A stretch of DNA of 64,000 bases from Nocardia terrae. GTDB lineage: Bacteria; Actinomycetota; Actinomycetes; Mycobacteriales; Mycobacteriaceae. The notes below the pieces were generated by a model. That model was given only the letters and a program-made list of their open reading frames with translations. It was not told the origin of the DNA and searched no databases. The position numbers and the translations under genes were made by a program. The stretch covers positions 434,001-498,000 of the forward strand of contig NZ_WRPP01000006.1 in NCBI RefSeq assembly GCF_009760405.1. Direction: 5' to 3'. Every line of letters starts with the position of its first letter. The first letter of the stretch is position 1. This document shows positions 25,285-33,749 of this stretch, in pieces.

Positions 25285-26298
25285 TCAGCCGCTGATGGAC
25301 CTCATCCAGTCGAGGACCACGGCGTGGTAGTCGCGGGTGTTGGGCGCGAGGTTGATGGCGTGCCCGCTGTCGGGCAGCACGTAGGTGCGCAACTTCGCGT
25401 CGGGGGAGAAGTAGGGGTTCTCCCTGGCGAACAGCGTGGCCGTGTCGGTACAGGTGCTGAAGCCCGGCCCGCACACCATGCGGTCGCGGCTGCCGTCCAC
25501 GATGAGTACCGGAGCGGTGATGAAGCTGGACATACCGGGCAGGGTGGACAGCAGGCCGTCGGGATACTCGGTGAGCGAGAAGGTTTCCTTGGTGGCCTCG
25601 TCGAGCGCGAGCACCTGCGGATCCGGATCGATCCCGAAGAAGTCGGCCGCCCGGGTGCCGGGCCGGGTCACCAGGTAGCCGGGATCGAGGCCGCGCCCGG
25701 CGAATTGGGGATCATCGACGGCCTGGTAGTAGGTGCTGATGACGCCGAGCACGTCGGGCACGCTGAGGGTGTGCGAGTAGCCGGTGAGCAGAATGCCGTC
25801 GACGTCGTGGTGGCTGGTGGCCTCCATGATGGCGGTGCCGGAGGTGAGCGAATGGCCCGCGGTGACCACCTTGGCGAAGGGCGGATTGCCCGCCAGACCG
25901 GCGCGCAGCGCCTGCACCATGGTGTGCAGCGAGTCCGCGGTCTCGGTGGCCGTCAGCGTGAAACTGGGCGGTCGGCTACTTGCGCCGTTGCCGAGCCGGT
26001 CCGCCACCAGCGTCGCGTACCCGGCGGCGTTCATGGCGCGCCGGAAGTTGTACGTCTCCGGCTGATACGGGAAGTCCCAGTACAGGTGGTTGTAGTTGGA
26101 CCCCGACTCCAGGACCATGACCGTGTCGGTCGGCCCGTCCGGCAGGCACAGGGTGCCCGCGACGGTGCCCTGCGGCACCGCGAACGTCACGTCCTGACAG
26201 CGGTCCGCCGGCGCCTGATCGGCGTGGGCCAGTCCGGGGGTGAAGGACAACAGGGTTGCCGCCGCGCCGACGGCCAACGCCCTGAGCGAGGTGCGCAC
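25285..26298 (-). CDS. Secreted alpha/beta-hydrolase
   Basis: 337 residues from GTG at 26298. A signal peptide (1-27, ending GLAHA) precedes an alpha/beta-hydrolase with oxyanion loop ESGSNYNHLYWDF, nucleophile elbow AGHSLTSG, an acid in VDGSRDRM and the catalytic His in LPDSGHAINL. A Cys pair (VCGPGFSTC) may form a disulfide. The start lies 2 bases after the stop of the small upstream gene, so the two form an operon. The substrate is not evident; similar exported hydrolases of Nocardia are annotated generally as esterases. Confidence 0.85.
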   Translation of the reverse strand: MRTSLRALAVGAAATLLSFTPGLAHADQAPADRCQDVTFAVPQGTVAGTLCLPDGPTDTVMVLESGSNYNHLYWDFPYQPETYNFRRAMNAAGYATLVADRLGNGASSRPPSFTLTATETADSLHTMVQALRAGLAGNPPFAKVVTAGHSLTSGTAIMEATSHHDVDGILLTGYSHTLSVPDVLGVISTYYQAVDDPQFAGRGLDPGYLVTRPGTRAADFFGIDPDPQVLALDEATKETFSLTEYPDGLLSTLPGMSSFITAPVLIVDGSRDRMVCGPGFSTCTDTATLFARENPYFSPDAKLRTYVLPDSGHAINLAPNTRDYHAVVLDWMRSISG

Positions 26299-26300
26299 GT

Positions 26301-26654
26301 CTATGAATTCCCTTGGGTGAAGTCCACTTCCGCGACATCGCCGGCGACCTCTCCCGCCACCACCTCCAGGGCACGCGCGTCGACGGGCGTGTAGCCCAGC
26401 CGCGCGAGGGTGGAGTAGCGATGCTCGCTGTCGGCATCGCGCATGGCGTGTTCGAGGTCTTTCTCCGTGTCGTACAGCGTGATCGAGAACATGGTCCCGT
26501 CCTGCTCGTCGAGGAAGAAGAAGATTTGACGGGCGCCGGGATCCGACATGGCGTACGGAACCACTTCGCCCTGGATAATGGGAAGACTGGCCGCGAGCAA
26601 CTCCGGATCGGCGGGATATGACGCCTTCAGCAAACGGGCATAGAGCTTCTTCAT
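26301..26654 (-). CDS. Small ABM-like dimeric alpha-beta barrel protein
   Basis: 117 residues from ATG at 26654 with AAGGG upstream; a GTG just before it is also possible. The sequence MKKLYARLLKASYP, VPYAMSDPGARQIFFFLDEQDG and ITLYDTEKDLEHAM suggests one ferredoxin-like domain of the antibiotic-biosynthesis-monooxygenase/EthD type, which dimerises and often lacks a cofactor. The family is inferred by strand-helix pattern only. It is upstream of the secreted hydrolase by 2 bases. Confidence 0.6.
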   Translation of the reverse strand: MKKLYARLLKASYPADPELLAASLPIIQGEVVPYAMSDPGARQIFFFLDEQDGTMFSITLYDTEKDLEHAMRDADSEHRYSTLARLGYTPVDARALEVVAGEVAGDVAEVDFTQGNS

Positions 26655-26768
26655 CACCGAATCCCTTCCCAGGAGCGGTTCTGAGTTCCGGCCATCTTCT
26701 GGCGAATGACGATACCCCACACGGAGTTCCGCGACCTGCCCATTCGGGAACGTGGTTGAAGATCTAAT

Positions 26769-27818
26769 ATGCACGGTATGGGCGCGCGAAATGTGCACTT
26801 CGTCGGCAGCTTTCCCGCCGATGGCACGGCCGATGCGATGCGGGCGATGCTGGACGGCGCGGGTTCGCGGATGCGGACGCTGCCGACGGGGGAAACGCGT
26901 CGCTACGAGTGGTACATCCAGCCGATCATCGACGACCTGGTGGCGCAGGGCGCGCTGGAGGTGAAGAAGGAGGGCTCCTGGCTCTCCAGCCACGAGCGCA
27001 CCATCCACCGCGCCGCGCGCGGCGTCGAGTTGACCGGCGGCATGATGGAACTGGGTTACCTGTCCGAGGCGCAGGAGGCGCTGCCCATCTTCCGGGGACT
27101 GCGCGCGGAACGCGATCTGCCCGAACTGTCCCTGCAGATCGGCATGCCCACCGCCTTCACGATGGCGTTCATCGCCATGGGCATGTGCGGGGTGCGGCGG
27201 CATCGGAAAGCCTTCCAGGACGCCAGTATTCGTGATATCGAGGCGATTCGCGCGCTGGCCGGCGACGATGTGGTGCTGCAGTTCGAGGCGACCGCCGAGA
27301 TGGTGATCATGGCCAAGACCCAGCCGTTGCACCGACGTGTCGACGCCGCACTGGGTTTGGCGAGCGGCATCGCCGAGATGGCCGCGGCGACCCCGCCGGG
27401 GACCCGCATCGGGGTGCACCTGTGCCTGGGCAGCCTGAAGAACAAGGCCCGAACCACGTTGCGGGACACGCGACCTCTGGTGGCCTTGGCGAATTCGATT
27501 GCCCGGCAATGGCCTTCGGGAAGAGTGCTGGAGTTCGTGCACGGTCCGCTCGCGGCCGGTGACATTCCGCCGTCGACCCGTCCCGACTTCTACGCGCCCC
27601 TCGCGGGGCTGGACCTGCCCTCGGGTACCCGTTTCTACGCCGGTTGCGTCCATGAAAGCCCCACTGACGCCGAGCAGATCGAGACGCTGCGCACCGTCGA
27701 AGCCGCCCTGGGCCGCCCGGTCGACGGCGTGGCGAGCGCCTGCGGGCTGGGTCGCCGCCCGCGCCCGATCGCCGACGCGCTCGTGGCCCGGGCCGACTTT
27801 CTGGCGGCGGTGGGCTAG
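26769..27818 (+). CDS. UROD/MetE-like protein
   Basis: 349 residues from ATG at 26769 (a second ATG at 26778). The chain is a TIM-barrel of the MetE C-terminal/UROD superfamily: VHFVGSFPADGTADAMRAML start, LSLQIGMPTAFTM, a zinc-ligand-like His and Cys in IGVHLCLG, Cys in FYAGCVHES and the C-terminal SACGLGRRPR, equivalent to the CGL(K/R)TR end of MetE. This set of potential zinc ligands hints at thiol or methyl transfer chemistry rather than full methionine synthesis, as no N-terminal MetE domain is present. No neighbour gives its substrate. Its stop overlaps the convergent methyltransferase by 4 bases. Confidence 0.72.
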   Translation: MHGMGARNVHFVGSFPADGTADAMRAMLDGAGSRMRTLPTGETRRYEWYIQPIIDDLVAQGALEVKKEGSWLSSHERTIHRAARGVELTGGMMELGYLSEAQEALPIFRGLRAERDLPELSLQIGMPTAFTMAFIAMGMCGVRRHRKAFQDASIRDIEAIRALAGDDVVLQFEATAEMVIMAKTQPLHRRVDAALGLASGIAEMAAATPPGTRIGVHLCLGSLKNKARTTLRDTRPLVALANSIARQWPSGRVLEFVHGPLAAGDIPPSTRPDFYAPLAGLDLPSGTRFYAGCVHESPTDAEQIETLRTVEAALGRPVDGVASACGLGRRPRPIADALVARADFLAAVG

Positions 27819-28606
27819 TTCTTGCGGCCGATGCCGCAGAGCACGACCAGTTTCGTCGGCTTCAGGTCTTCCTCGAGCCATTCGTTGGCCGCTGCTAGGC
27901 CCGGGGGCAGCATCTCCAGGCCCTCGAAGAAGCGCTGCACCTGTTCCGGCGGGCGGAAGTCGACCTGGGCCGGGCTGCCGACGGTGTCATTGCTGGAGGT
28001 GGTCTTGAAGAACGGGTGGGTATTGGTGGAGGCGTGCTGAATGGCCAGCAGACTGCCCGGCGCCATGACCTCGCGGAATCGGGCTATGGCGTCGTAGGGC
28101 CCCTCGTCGTCCATGACGTAGTGCAGGACGCCGACGATCAGGAAGGCGACCGGTTGGGAGAAGTCGATTCCCGCTTCGGCACTGGCCAACTCGAGTAGTT
28201 TGTCGGGTTCGCGAATGTCGGCGAGGATGGGCGTCACGCCCGGCGCTCCGGTCAGCAGGGCATTGCTGTGGGCGTGCACGACGGGGTCGTAGTCGATGGA
28301 GGCCACGATCGCGGTCGGCTCGATGCCCTGGGCGACCTCGTGCACATTGGGGGTGATGGGGATTCCCGCGCCGATGTCCACGAATTGGCGGATCCCGGCC
28401 TCGGCGGCCTTGCGCACCGCCAGCAGCAGGAAATTCCGGCTGTGCCAGGCGGTGTCCTTGGTGTCGGGGGCGACCTGCAGCATGCGGTCGCCGACCAGCC
28501 GATCGGCGTCGTAGTTGTCCTTGCCGCCGAGCATGTAGTTGTAGACCCGAGCGGGGTTGGGACGGAACGGGTCCACACCCACCGGTACTCGCTTGCTCTC
28601 GGACAC
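27815..28606 (-). CDS. DUF574/Methyltransf_19 SAM-dependent methyltransferase, copy A
   Basis: 263 residues from GTG at 28606 with GGGAGG 4 bases upstream. Family PF04672 marks are all present: RVYNYMLGGKDNYDADR, AVRKAAEAGIRQFVDIGAG (SAM motif I DIGAG), VASIDYDPVVHAHSNALL, ILADIREPDKLL and FLIVGVLHYVMDD. These proteins are very common in actinobacteria and are presumed O- or N-methyltransferases with unknown substrates. The gene is the second of two tandem copies, each 263 residues and collinear. It ends convergently with the MetE-like gene. Confidence 0.9.
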   Translation of the reverse strand: MSESKRVPVGVDPFRPNPARVYNYMLGGKDNYDADRLVGDRMLQVAPDTKDTAWHSRNFLLLAVRKAAEAGIRQFVDIGAGIPITPNVHEVAQGIEPTAIVASIDYDPVVHAHSNALLTGAPGVTPILADIREPDKLLELASAEAGIDFSQPVAFLIVGVLHYVMDDEGPYDAIARFREVMAPGSLLAIQHASTNTHPFFKTTSSNDTVGSPAQVDFRPPEQVQRFFEGLEMLPPGLAAANEWLEEDLKPTKLVVLCGIGRKN

Positions 28607-28679
28607 CGCACCTCCCTCGGCCTGCTCGCCGATCGTAACCAATCCACGACGCCCGTCAGAGGGAAATGCGCAGCTTGAC

Positions 28680-28700
28680 GGCAACCTCTCAGGGATTGCC
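28680..28700 (-). promoter_or_regulatory. Conserved leader hairpin before methyltransferase copy A
   Basis: On the minus strand GGCAATC and GGTTGCC form a 7-base stem (one G-T pair) with a 7-base loop, about 74 bases before the GTG start. The same hairpin with a compensating A pair occurs at the same distance before copy B, and the sequences around both are alike. It may be a leader structure or a terminator of the preceding gene. Confidence 0.35.
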
Positions 28701-28757
28701 GCCGGATTCGAACCGGCTATCGGGTTCGACCCGAGTTCGGCGCGGCCCCAGGCGATC

Positions 28758-29549
28758 TCAGTTCTTGCGGCCGATGCCGCAGAGCACTACCAATCTGGTC
28801 GGTTTCAATTCGCCCTCCAGCCATTCGTTCGCGGGGACCAGGCCCGGGGGCAGCATCTCCAGGCCGTCGAAGAATTCCCGCACCTGCTCCGGTGTGCGGA
28901 AGTTGGGCTGGGAGGGGGTGCCGGCGGCATTGCTGGTCGTGGCGTTCATGAAGAACGGGTGGGTGTTGACCGAGGCGTGCTGGATGATCAGCAGACTGCC
29001 GGGCGCCATGGCCTCGCGGAATCGGGCCACCGCCTCGTAGGGGCTCTCGTCGTCCATGACGAAATGCAGGACGCCGACGATCAGGAAGGCGACCGGTTGG
29101 GCGAAGTCGATTCCCGCTTCGGTGTGCGCCAATTCGAGTAGTTTGTCTGGTTCGCGAATGTCGGCGAGGATGGGCGTCACGCCCGGCGCTCCGGTCAGCA
29201 GGGCGTTGCTGTGAGCGTGTACGACGGGGTCGTAGTCGATGGACGCCACGATCGCTGTCGGTTCGATCTCCCGCGCCACCTCGTGCACGTTCGGCGAGAT
29301 GGGAATGCCCGCACCGATATCGACGAACTGACGGATGCCCGCTTCGGCGGCCAGCCGCACCGACTTCAGCAGGAATTGCCGGCTGTGCCAGGCGGTGATC
29401 TTGGTGTCGGGCGCGACCTCGAGCATCCGATCGCCGTAGTCGCGATCGGCGTCGTAGTTGTCCTTGCCGCCGAGCATGTAGTTGTAGACGCGAGCGGGGT
29501 TGGGCCGGAACGGGTCCACGCCCACCGGCACTCGCTTGTTCTCGGCCAC
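28758..29549 (-). CDS. DUF574/Methyltransf_19 SAM-dependent methyltransferase, copy B
   Basis: 263 residues from the second of two adjacent GTG codons (29549), which keeps the same 4-base spacing from GGGAGG as in copy A. Motifs are the same as in copy A (RVYNYMLGGKDNYDADR, VDIGAGIPISPNVHEV, VGVLHFVMDDESPYEAV) and identity along the chain is high, with clear differences in the helical part after residue 40 and near GTPSQPNFRTPE. It lies upstream of copy A by 151 bases in the same direction and 122 bases after the IclR gene. The pair results from a tandem duplication including the leader region. Substrate unknown. Confidence 0.9.
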   Translation of the reverse strand: MAENKRVPVGVDPFRPNPARVYNYMLGGKDNYDADRDYGDRMLEVAPDTKITAWHSRQFLLKSVRLAAEAGIRQFVDIGAGIPISPNVHEVAREIEPTAIVASIDYDPVVHAHSNALLTGAPGVTPILADIREPDKLLELAHTEAGIDFAQPVAFLIVGVLHFVMDDESPYEAVARFREAMAPGSLLIIQHASVNTHPFFMNATTSNAAGTPSQPNFRTPEQVREFFDGLEMLPPGLVPANEWLEGELKPTRLVVLCGIGRKN

Positions 29550-29621
29550 CACACCTCCCTCGACGCCCCCGCCGATCCTAACAATCCGGGATTCCCATCA
29601 GAGGAGAACGCGCAGCTCCAC

Positions 29622-29642
29622 GGCAATCCGCGAGGGATTGCC
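29622..29642 (-). promoter_or_regulatory. Conserved leader hairpin before methyltransferase copy B
   Basis: GGCAATC and GATTGCC form a perfect 7-base stem around a 7-base loop on the minus strand, the counterpart of the hairpin at 28680-28700. It is also placed directly behind the IclR stop, so a weak terminator is the other reading. Confidence 0.35.
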
Positions 29643-29671
29643 GCGCTGCATGATTCGACCGCTCGGTCGGC

Positions 29672-30484
29672 TCAGGTGGTTCGGTGCGGACGGCCCGGCC
29701 GGACTGGTCGGCGGCCGCCGATCGTGGCGGTGAGCGCCGCTGCGGCGGCCCGCACCGGACCGGCGAGTTCGGGCCAGGTTTGTCCGCATTCGGGGGCGTC
29801 CGCCGGGCAGTGATGACGGATCGTGAGGCTCATCGCCGCGATCGGGCGGCCCCCATGATCGAAGACCGCCGCCGCGACGGTGGCGAATCCGGTTGTGACG
29901 TACCCGTCTTCGATCGACCACCCGCGCTCGCGCTCGATCTGCAGCAGGCTGCGCAGGGAGCGCAGATCGCGGGGGCCGCGCGCGGTCCGCATCGGAAACG
30001 CGGCCGGATTCGGGAACAGGGCGCGCACGTGCGCCGACTCCAGGCGGGCGAGCATGGCGCGGCCGGTGGCGGTCAGCTGCGCGGGCAGCCGCACCCCGAC
30101 ATCGGTCACCAGGGTCTGCGGCCATCGCGGCCGCTGCTCGATCAGATACAGCGATTCGTTGCCGTGCAGGATGCCCAGGTGCCCGGTCCCGCCGACGGCG
30201 TCCACCAGCCCGCGCAGCAGCGGGGCGGCCACCCGTTCCAGCGGGTCCTGCCGCAGGTAGGCCGAGCCGAGCTCGAAGGCGGCCAGCCCGAGCCCATACT
30301 TGCGTTCGGTCGCCAGATACGTCACGTACCCGGCGGCCCGCAGCTCGTTGAGCAGCTGGTAGGTCGAGGATCGGGGCAGGCCCAGCTCCCGGGCGATGAG
30401 CGCGGCGGGTACCGGGTGCGGGCGCTGGGCGAGCAGCTCCAGCACCCGCAGGCCGCGCCGCAGCGCGGGAATGTCACCACCCAT
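29672..30484 (-). CDS. IclR family regulator of the hut locus
   Basis: 270 residues from ATG at 30484. The N-terminal winged helix (ALRRGLRVLELLAQRPHPV, ELGLPRSSTYQLLNELRAAGYV) and the C-terminal effector domain (YLIEQRPRW, VRLPAQLTATGRAML, GWSIEDGYVTTGFATVAAAV) are typical IclR. It is divergent from hutH with 65 bases between them, so it probably represses or activates the histidine-utilisation operon in response to urocanate or histidine. Actinobacterial hut operons are commonly under a regulator of this type. Symbol not assigned because homologues vary in name. Confidence 0.9.
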   Translation of the reverse strand: MGGDIPALRRGLRVLELLAQRPHPVPAALIARELGLPRSSTYQLLNELRAAGYVTYLATERKYGLGLAAFELGSAYLRQDPLERVAAPLLRGLVDAVGGTGHLGILHGNESLYLIEQRPRWPQTLVTDVGVRLPAQLTATGRAMLARLESAHVRALFPNPAAFPMRTARGPRDLRSLRSLLQIERERGWSIEDGYVTTGFATVAAAVFDHGGRPIAAMSLTIRHHCPADAPECGQTWPELAGPVRAAAAALTATIGGRRPVRPGRPHRTT

Positions 30485-30487
30485 CCT

Positions 30488-30503
30488 GTCTGAAATACCA
30501 GAC
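30488..30503. promoter_or_regulatory. Candidate IclR operator
   Basis: GTCTG and CAGAC form a perfect 5-base inverted repeat with a 6-base spacer, only 3 bases upstream of the IclR start and inside the hut divergent gap. Position suits autoregulation plus control of hutH. The short arms make it tentative. Confidence 0.35.
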
Positions 30504-30549
30504 GAAACCCGGTCGCGGGTGCTCGATCCGGAGGGCCCGAGGCGCTGGA

Positions 30550-32103
30550 ATGGTGCCCATGACGCGAATCGGAACCGAGCGGGTGCCGGTCGGCGCGGGA
30601 CCCTTGAGCCCGGCGGCGGTGGTGGCGGTGGCGCGGCACGGGGCGCGGGTGGAGCTGGCCGCCGACGCGCTGGCCGAGCTGGCGCGGGTGCGTCGCCACA
30701 TCGACGAGCTGGCCCACAGCGACCGGCCGGTCTACGGGGTCTCCACCGGCTTCGGCGCGCTGGCCCTGCGCCACATCCCGCCCGATCGGCGAATCGACCT
30801 GCAGCGCTCGCTGATTCGCTCGCACGCCGCCGGGGCGGGCACGCCGGTCGAACCCGAGGTGGTGCGGGCCATGATGGTGCTGCGCCTGCGCACGCTCATG
30901 TCCGGGCACACCGGGGTGCGCCCCGAGACCGCGCGGGCGCTGGCCGCACTGCTGGACAGCGGGCTGATCCCGGTGGTGCCGGAATACGGTTCGCTGGGCT
31001 GCTCGGGCGATCTGGCCCCGCTGGCCGCGGTGGCGCTGGCCCTCATGGGCGAGGGCGCGGTGCTCGGGCCGGACGGGCCGCGGCCCATCGCGCCGGTCCT
31101 GGCCGAGCACGGGCTGACGCCGATCACCTTGGCGGAGAAGGAGGGCCTGGCCCTCACCAACGGCACCGACGGCATGCTGGGCATGCTGGTACTCGCCCTG
31201 GCGGACCTGCGGCGGCTGTTCGATCTGGCCGACCTCACCGCCGCCATGAGCGTGGAAGCGCAGCTGGGGACCGATCGGGTGTTCGCGGCCGAGCTGCAGC
31301 GGCTGCGGCCGCATCCGGGGCAGGCGGTGGCGGCGGGCCGCATGCGGGCGGCGCTGGCCGGGTCGGAGATCGTGGCCAGTCACCGCGGCGAGGACTGCCC
31401 GCGGGTGCAGGACGCGTATTCGCTGCGGTGCGCGCCGCAGGTGCACGGCGCGGCGCGGGACACGCTCGCTCATGCCGAGACCGTCGCCGAGCGCGAATTG
31501 TGTTCCGCCATCGACAATCCGGTGGTGCTGGCGGACGGGCGGGTGGAGTCCAACGGCAATTTCCACGGTGCGCCCGTGGGATACGTGCTGGACTTCCTCG
31601 CCATCGCCGTGGCGGATGTGGCGAGCATTGCCGAGCGTCGCACCGACCGCATGCTCGACGTGCACCGATCGCACGGGCTGCCCGCGTTCCTGGCCGCCGA
31701 TCCGGGCGTCGACTCCGGGTACATGATCGCGCAGTACACGCAGGCCGGGGTGGTGTCGGAGCTCAAGCGGTGCGCGGTACCGGCCTCGGTGGACTCGATC
31801 CCGTCCAGCGCCATGCAGGAGGACCACGTGTCCATGGGCTGGGCGGCCGCCCGCAAGCTGCGCCGGGCGGTGGACGGGCTGACCACCGTGCTCGCCATCG
31901 AATTGCTCACCGCGGCACGGGCATTGGACTTCCGGGAACCGCTGCGGCCCGCCCCGGCGACGGGTGCGCTGCGGGATCTGGTGCGGGAACGGGTACCCGG
32001 GCCCGGGCCGGATCGGCACCTCGCGCCGGACATCGCCGCCGTCGCCGACCTGGTGCGGTCGGGGTCGGCGGATCACCTTCTGGAACTGGGGATCTCGTCA
32101 TGA
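30550..32103 (+). CDS. hutH: Histidine ammonia-lyase
   Basis: 517 residues from ATG at 30550; ATG at 30559 is also plausible. HutH removes ammonia from histidine to give urocanate, the first step of histidine breakdown. It shows the family motifs VYGVSTGFGAL (catalytic Tyr62), the MIO-forming tripeptide in GSLGCSGDLAPLA (Cys151-Ser152-Gly153 in place of the usual Ala-Ser-Gly), LTNGTDGMLGML and SIPSSAMQEDHVSMGW. A Cys-Ser-Gly triplet is known in several actinobacterial HutH proteins and should still cyclise to the cofactor. The stop overlaps the hutU start by 4 bases (ATGA). First gene of a divergent operon with IclR. Confidence 0.95.
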   Translation: MVPMTRIGTERVPVGAGPLSPAAVVAVARHGARVELAADALAELARVRRHIDELAHSDRPVYGVSTGFGALALRHIPPDRRIDLQRSLIRSHAAGAGTPVEPEVVRAMMVLRLRTLMSGHTGVRPETARALAALLDSGLIPVVPEYGSLGCSGDLAPLAAVALALMGEGAVLGPDGPRPIAPVLAEHGLTPITLAEKEGLALTNGTDGMLGMLVLALADLRRLFDLADLTAAMSVEAQLGTDRVFAAELQRLRPHPGQAVAAGRMRAALAGSEIVASHRGEDCPRVQDAYSLRCAPQVHGAARDTLAHAETVAERELCSAIDNPVVLADGRVESNGNFHGAPVGYVLDFLAIAVADVASIAERRTDRMLDVHRSHGLPAFLAADPGVDSGYMIAQYTQAGVVSELKRCAVPASVDSIPSSAMQEDHVSMGWAAARKLRRAVDGLTTVLAIELLTAARALDFREPLRPAPATGALRDLVRERVPGPGPDRHLAPDIAAVADLVRSGSADHLLELGISS

Positions 32104-33749
32104 ATCGAACCGTTCGCGCCGCCCACGGCACCACCCTCACCGCACGCTGCTGGCAGACCGAGGCGGCCTGGCGCATGCTGCACAACAATCTGGACCCCGA
32201 GGTCGCCGAGCGGCCGCAGGATCTGGTCGTCTACGGCGGCACCGGCAAGGCGGCCCGGGACTGGCCCAGCTTCGACGCCATCGCCCGCACCCTGGTCGAC
32301 CTGCGCGAGGACGAGACGCTGCTGGTGCAGTCCGGCAAGCCGGTCGGTGTGCTGCGCACCCACGAATGGGCGCCGCGGGTGCTGCTCGCCAACTCGAATC
32401 TGGTTCCGGACTGGGCGAATTGGCCGGAGTTCCGGCGGCTGGAGGCGGCCGGGCTCACCATGTACGGGCAGATGACCGCGGGGTCGTGGATCTACATCGG
32501 GACGCAGGGGATCCTGCAGGGCACCTACGAGACCTTCGCGGCGGTGGCGGCCAAGCGATTCGGCGGCAGTCTGGCCGGAACGCTCACGCTCACCGCGGGT
32601 CTCGGCGGAATGGGCGGGGCACAGCCGCTGGCGGTCACCATGAACGGCGGGGTGGCGCTGTGCGTCGAATGCAATCCGGAGCATGCCCGCCGCCGCGTGC
32701 AGACCCGGTATCTGGACGAGATCGCCGACGATATCGACGACGCGCTGCGCCGGGTGCTCGCCGCCAGATCCGAGCGGCGGGCCCTGTCGGTGGGGTTGAT
32801 CGGCAATGCCGCCGAGGTGCTGCCGGAGCTGCTGCGGCGCGAGGTCGAGGTGGACATCGTGACCGACCAGACCTCGGCCCACGACCCGCTGACCTATCTG
32901 CCGATCGGCATCGCCGTCGAGGACTGGGACGACTATGCGAGCAAGAAGCCGGACGAATTCACCCGGCGCGCACGGGATTCCATGGCCGTTCACGTCGGGG
33001 CGATGGTCGGGTTCATGGATCGCGGCGCGGAGGTCTTCGACTACGGCAACTCCATTCGCGGTGAGGCGAAGCTCGCGGGCTACGAGCGGGCCTTCGATTT
33101 CCCCGGCTTCGTCCCCGCCTACATACGCCCGCTCTTCTGCGAGGGCAAGGGCCCCTTCCGCTGGGTCGCGCTGTCCGGCGACCCCGCCGATATCGCCGCC
33201 ACCGACCGCGCCATCCTCGACCTGTTCCCCGAACACGAATCCCTCGCCCGCTGGATCCGCCTGGCCGGTGAGCGCGTCGCCTTCCAGGGCCTGCCCGCCC
33301 GCATCTGCTGGCTCGGCTACGGCGAGCGCCGGGCGGCCGGACTCCGATTCAACGAAATGGTCTCCCGCGGCGAGGTTTCCGCACCCATCGTGATCGGCCG
33401 CGACCACCTCGACTGCGGCTCGGTCGCCTCCCCCTACCGCGAAACCGAGTCCATGGCCGACGGTTCCGACGCCATCGCCGACTGGCCCCTCCTCAACGCC
33501 CTCGTCAACACCGCCTCCGGAGCCAGCTGGGTCTCCATCCACCACGGCGGCGGCGTCGGCATGGGCCGTTCCATCCACGCCGGCCAGGTCACCGTCGCCG
33601 ACGGCACCCCACTGGCCGCCCAGAAGATCGACCGAGTCCTCACCAACGACCCGGCCATGGGCGTGCTGCGCCACGTCGACGCCGGATACCCGGAGGCGGA
33701 GACCGTCGCCCGGGGCACAGGCGTCCGGATACCCCTGTGGGAAGGCTGA
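32100..33749 (+). CDS. hutU: Urocanate hydratase
   Basis: 549 residues from ATG at 32100, overlapping the hutH stop. HutU adds water to urocanate to form 4-imidazolone-5-propanoate using a tightly bound NAD as electrophile. Family marks include LHNNLDPEVAERPQDLVVYGG, MTAGSWIYIGTQGILQGTYETF, GGMGGAQPLA, the Cys of FCEGKGPFRWVALSGD, and the C-terminal HHGGGVGMGRSIHAGQV. Length is normal. Its last codons (GVRIPLWEG, stop) are repeated in altered form 149 bases further on, inside the odd tandem repeat behind the gene. Confidence 0.95.
   Translation: MNRTVRAAHGTTLTARCWQTEAAWRMLHNNLDPEVAERPQDLVVYGGTGKAARDWPSFDAIARTLVDLREDETLLVQSGKPVGVLRTHEWAPRVLLANSNLVPDWANWPEFRRLEAAGLTMYGQMTAGSWIYIGTQGILQGTYETFAAVAAKRFGGSLAGTLTLTAGLGGMGGAQPLAVTMNGGVALCVECNPEHARRRVQTRYLDEIADDIDDALRRVLAARSERRALSVGLIGNAAEVLPELLRREVEVDIVTDQTSAHDPLTYLPIGIAVEDWDDYASKKPDEFTRRARDSMAVHVGAMVGFMDRGAEVFDYGNSIRGEAKLAGYERAFDFPGFVPAYIRPLFCEGKGPFRWVALSGDPADIAATDRAILDLFPEHESLARWIRLAGERVAFQGLPARICWLGYGERRAAGLRFNEMVSRGEVSAPIVIGRDHLDCGSVASPYRETESMADGSDAIADWPLLNALVNTASGASWVSIHHGGGVGMGRSIHAGQVTVADGTPLAAQKIDRVLTNDPAMGVLRHVDAGYPEAETVARGTGVRIPLWEG

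Noticed and set aside
28720..28734. T-arm-like sequence with GGGTTCGACCC, suggesting a tRNA
   Set aside because: The loop is 5 bases, not 7, and no acceptor, D or anticodon arms can be found around it; it is a simple palindrome in an intergenic gap.
30396..32099. Upstream extension of the hutU frame
   Set aside because: This part runs in another frame through hutH and is Arg/Gly/Ala-rich; the hutU domain starts at the ATGA overlap.
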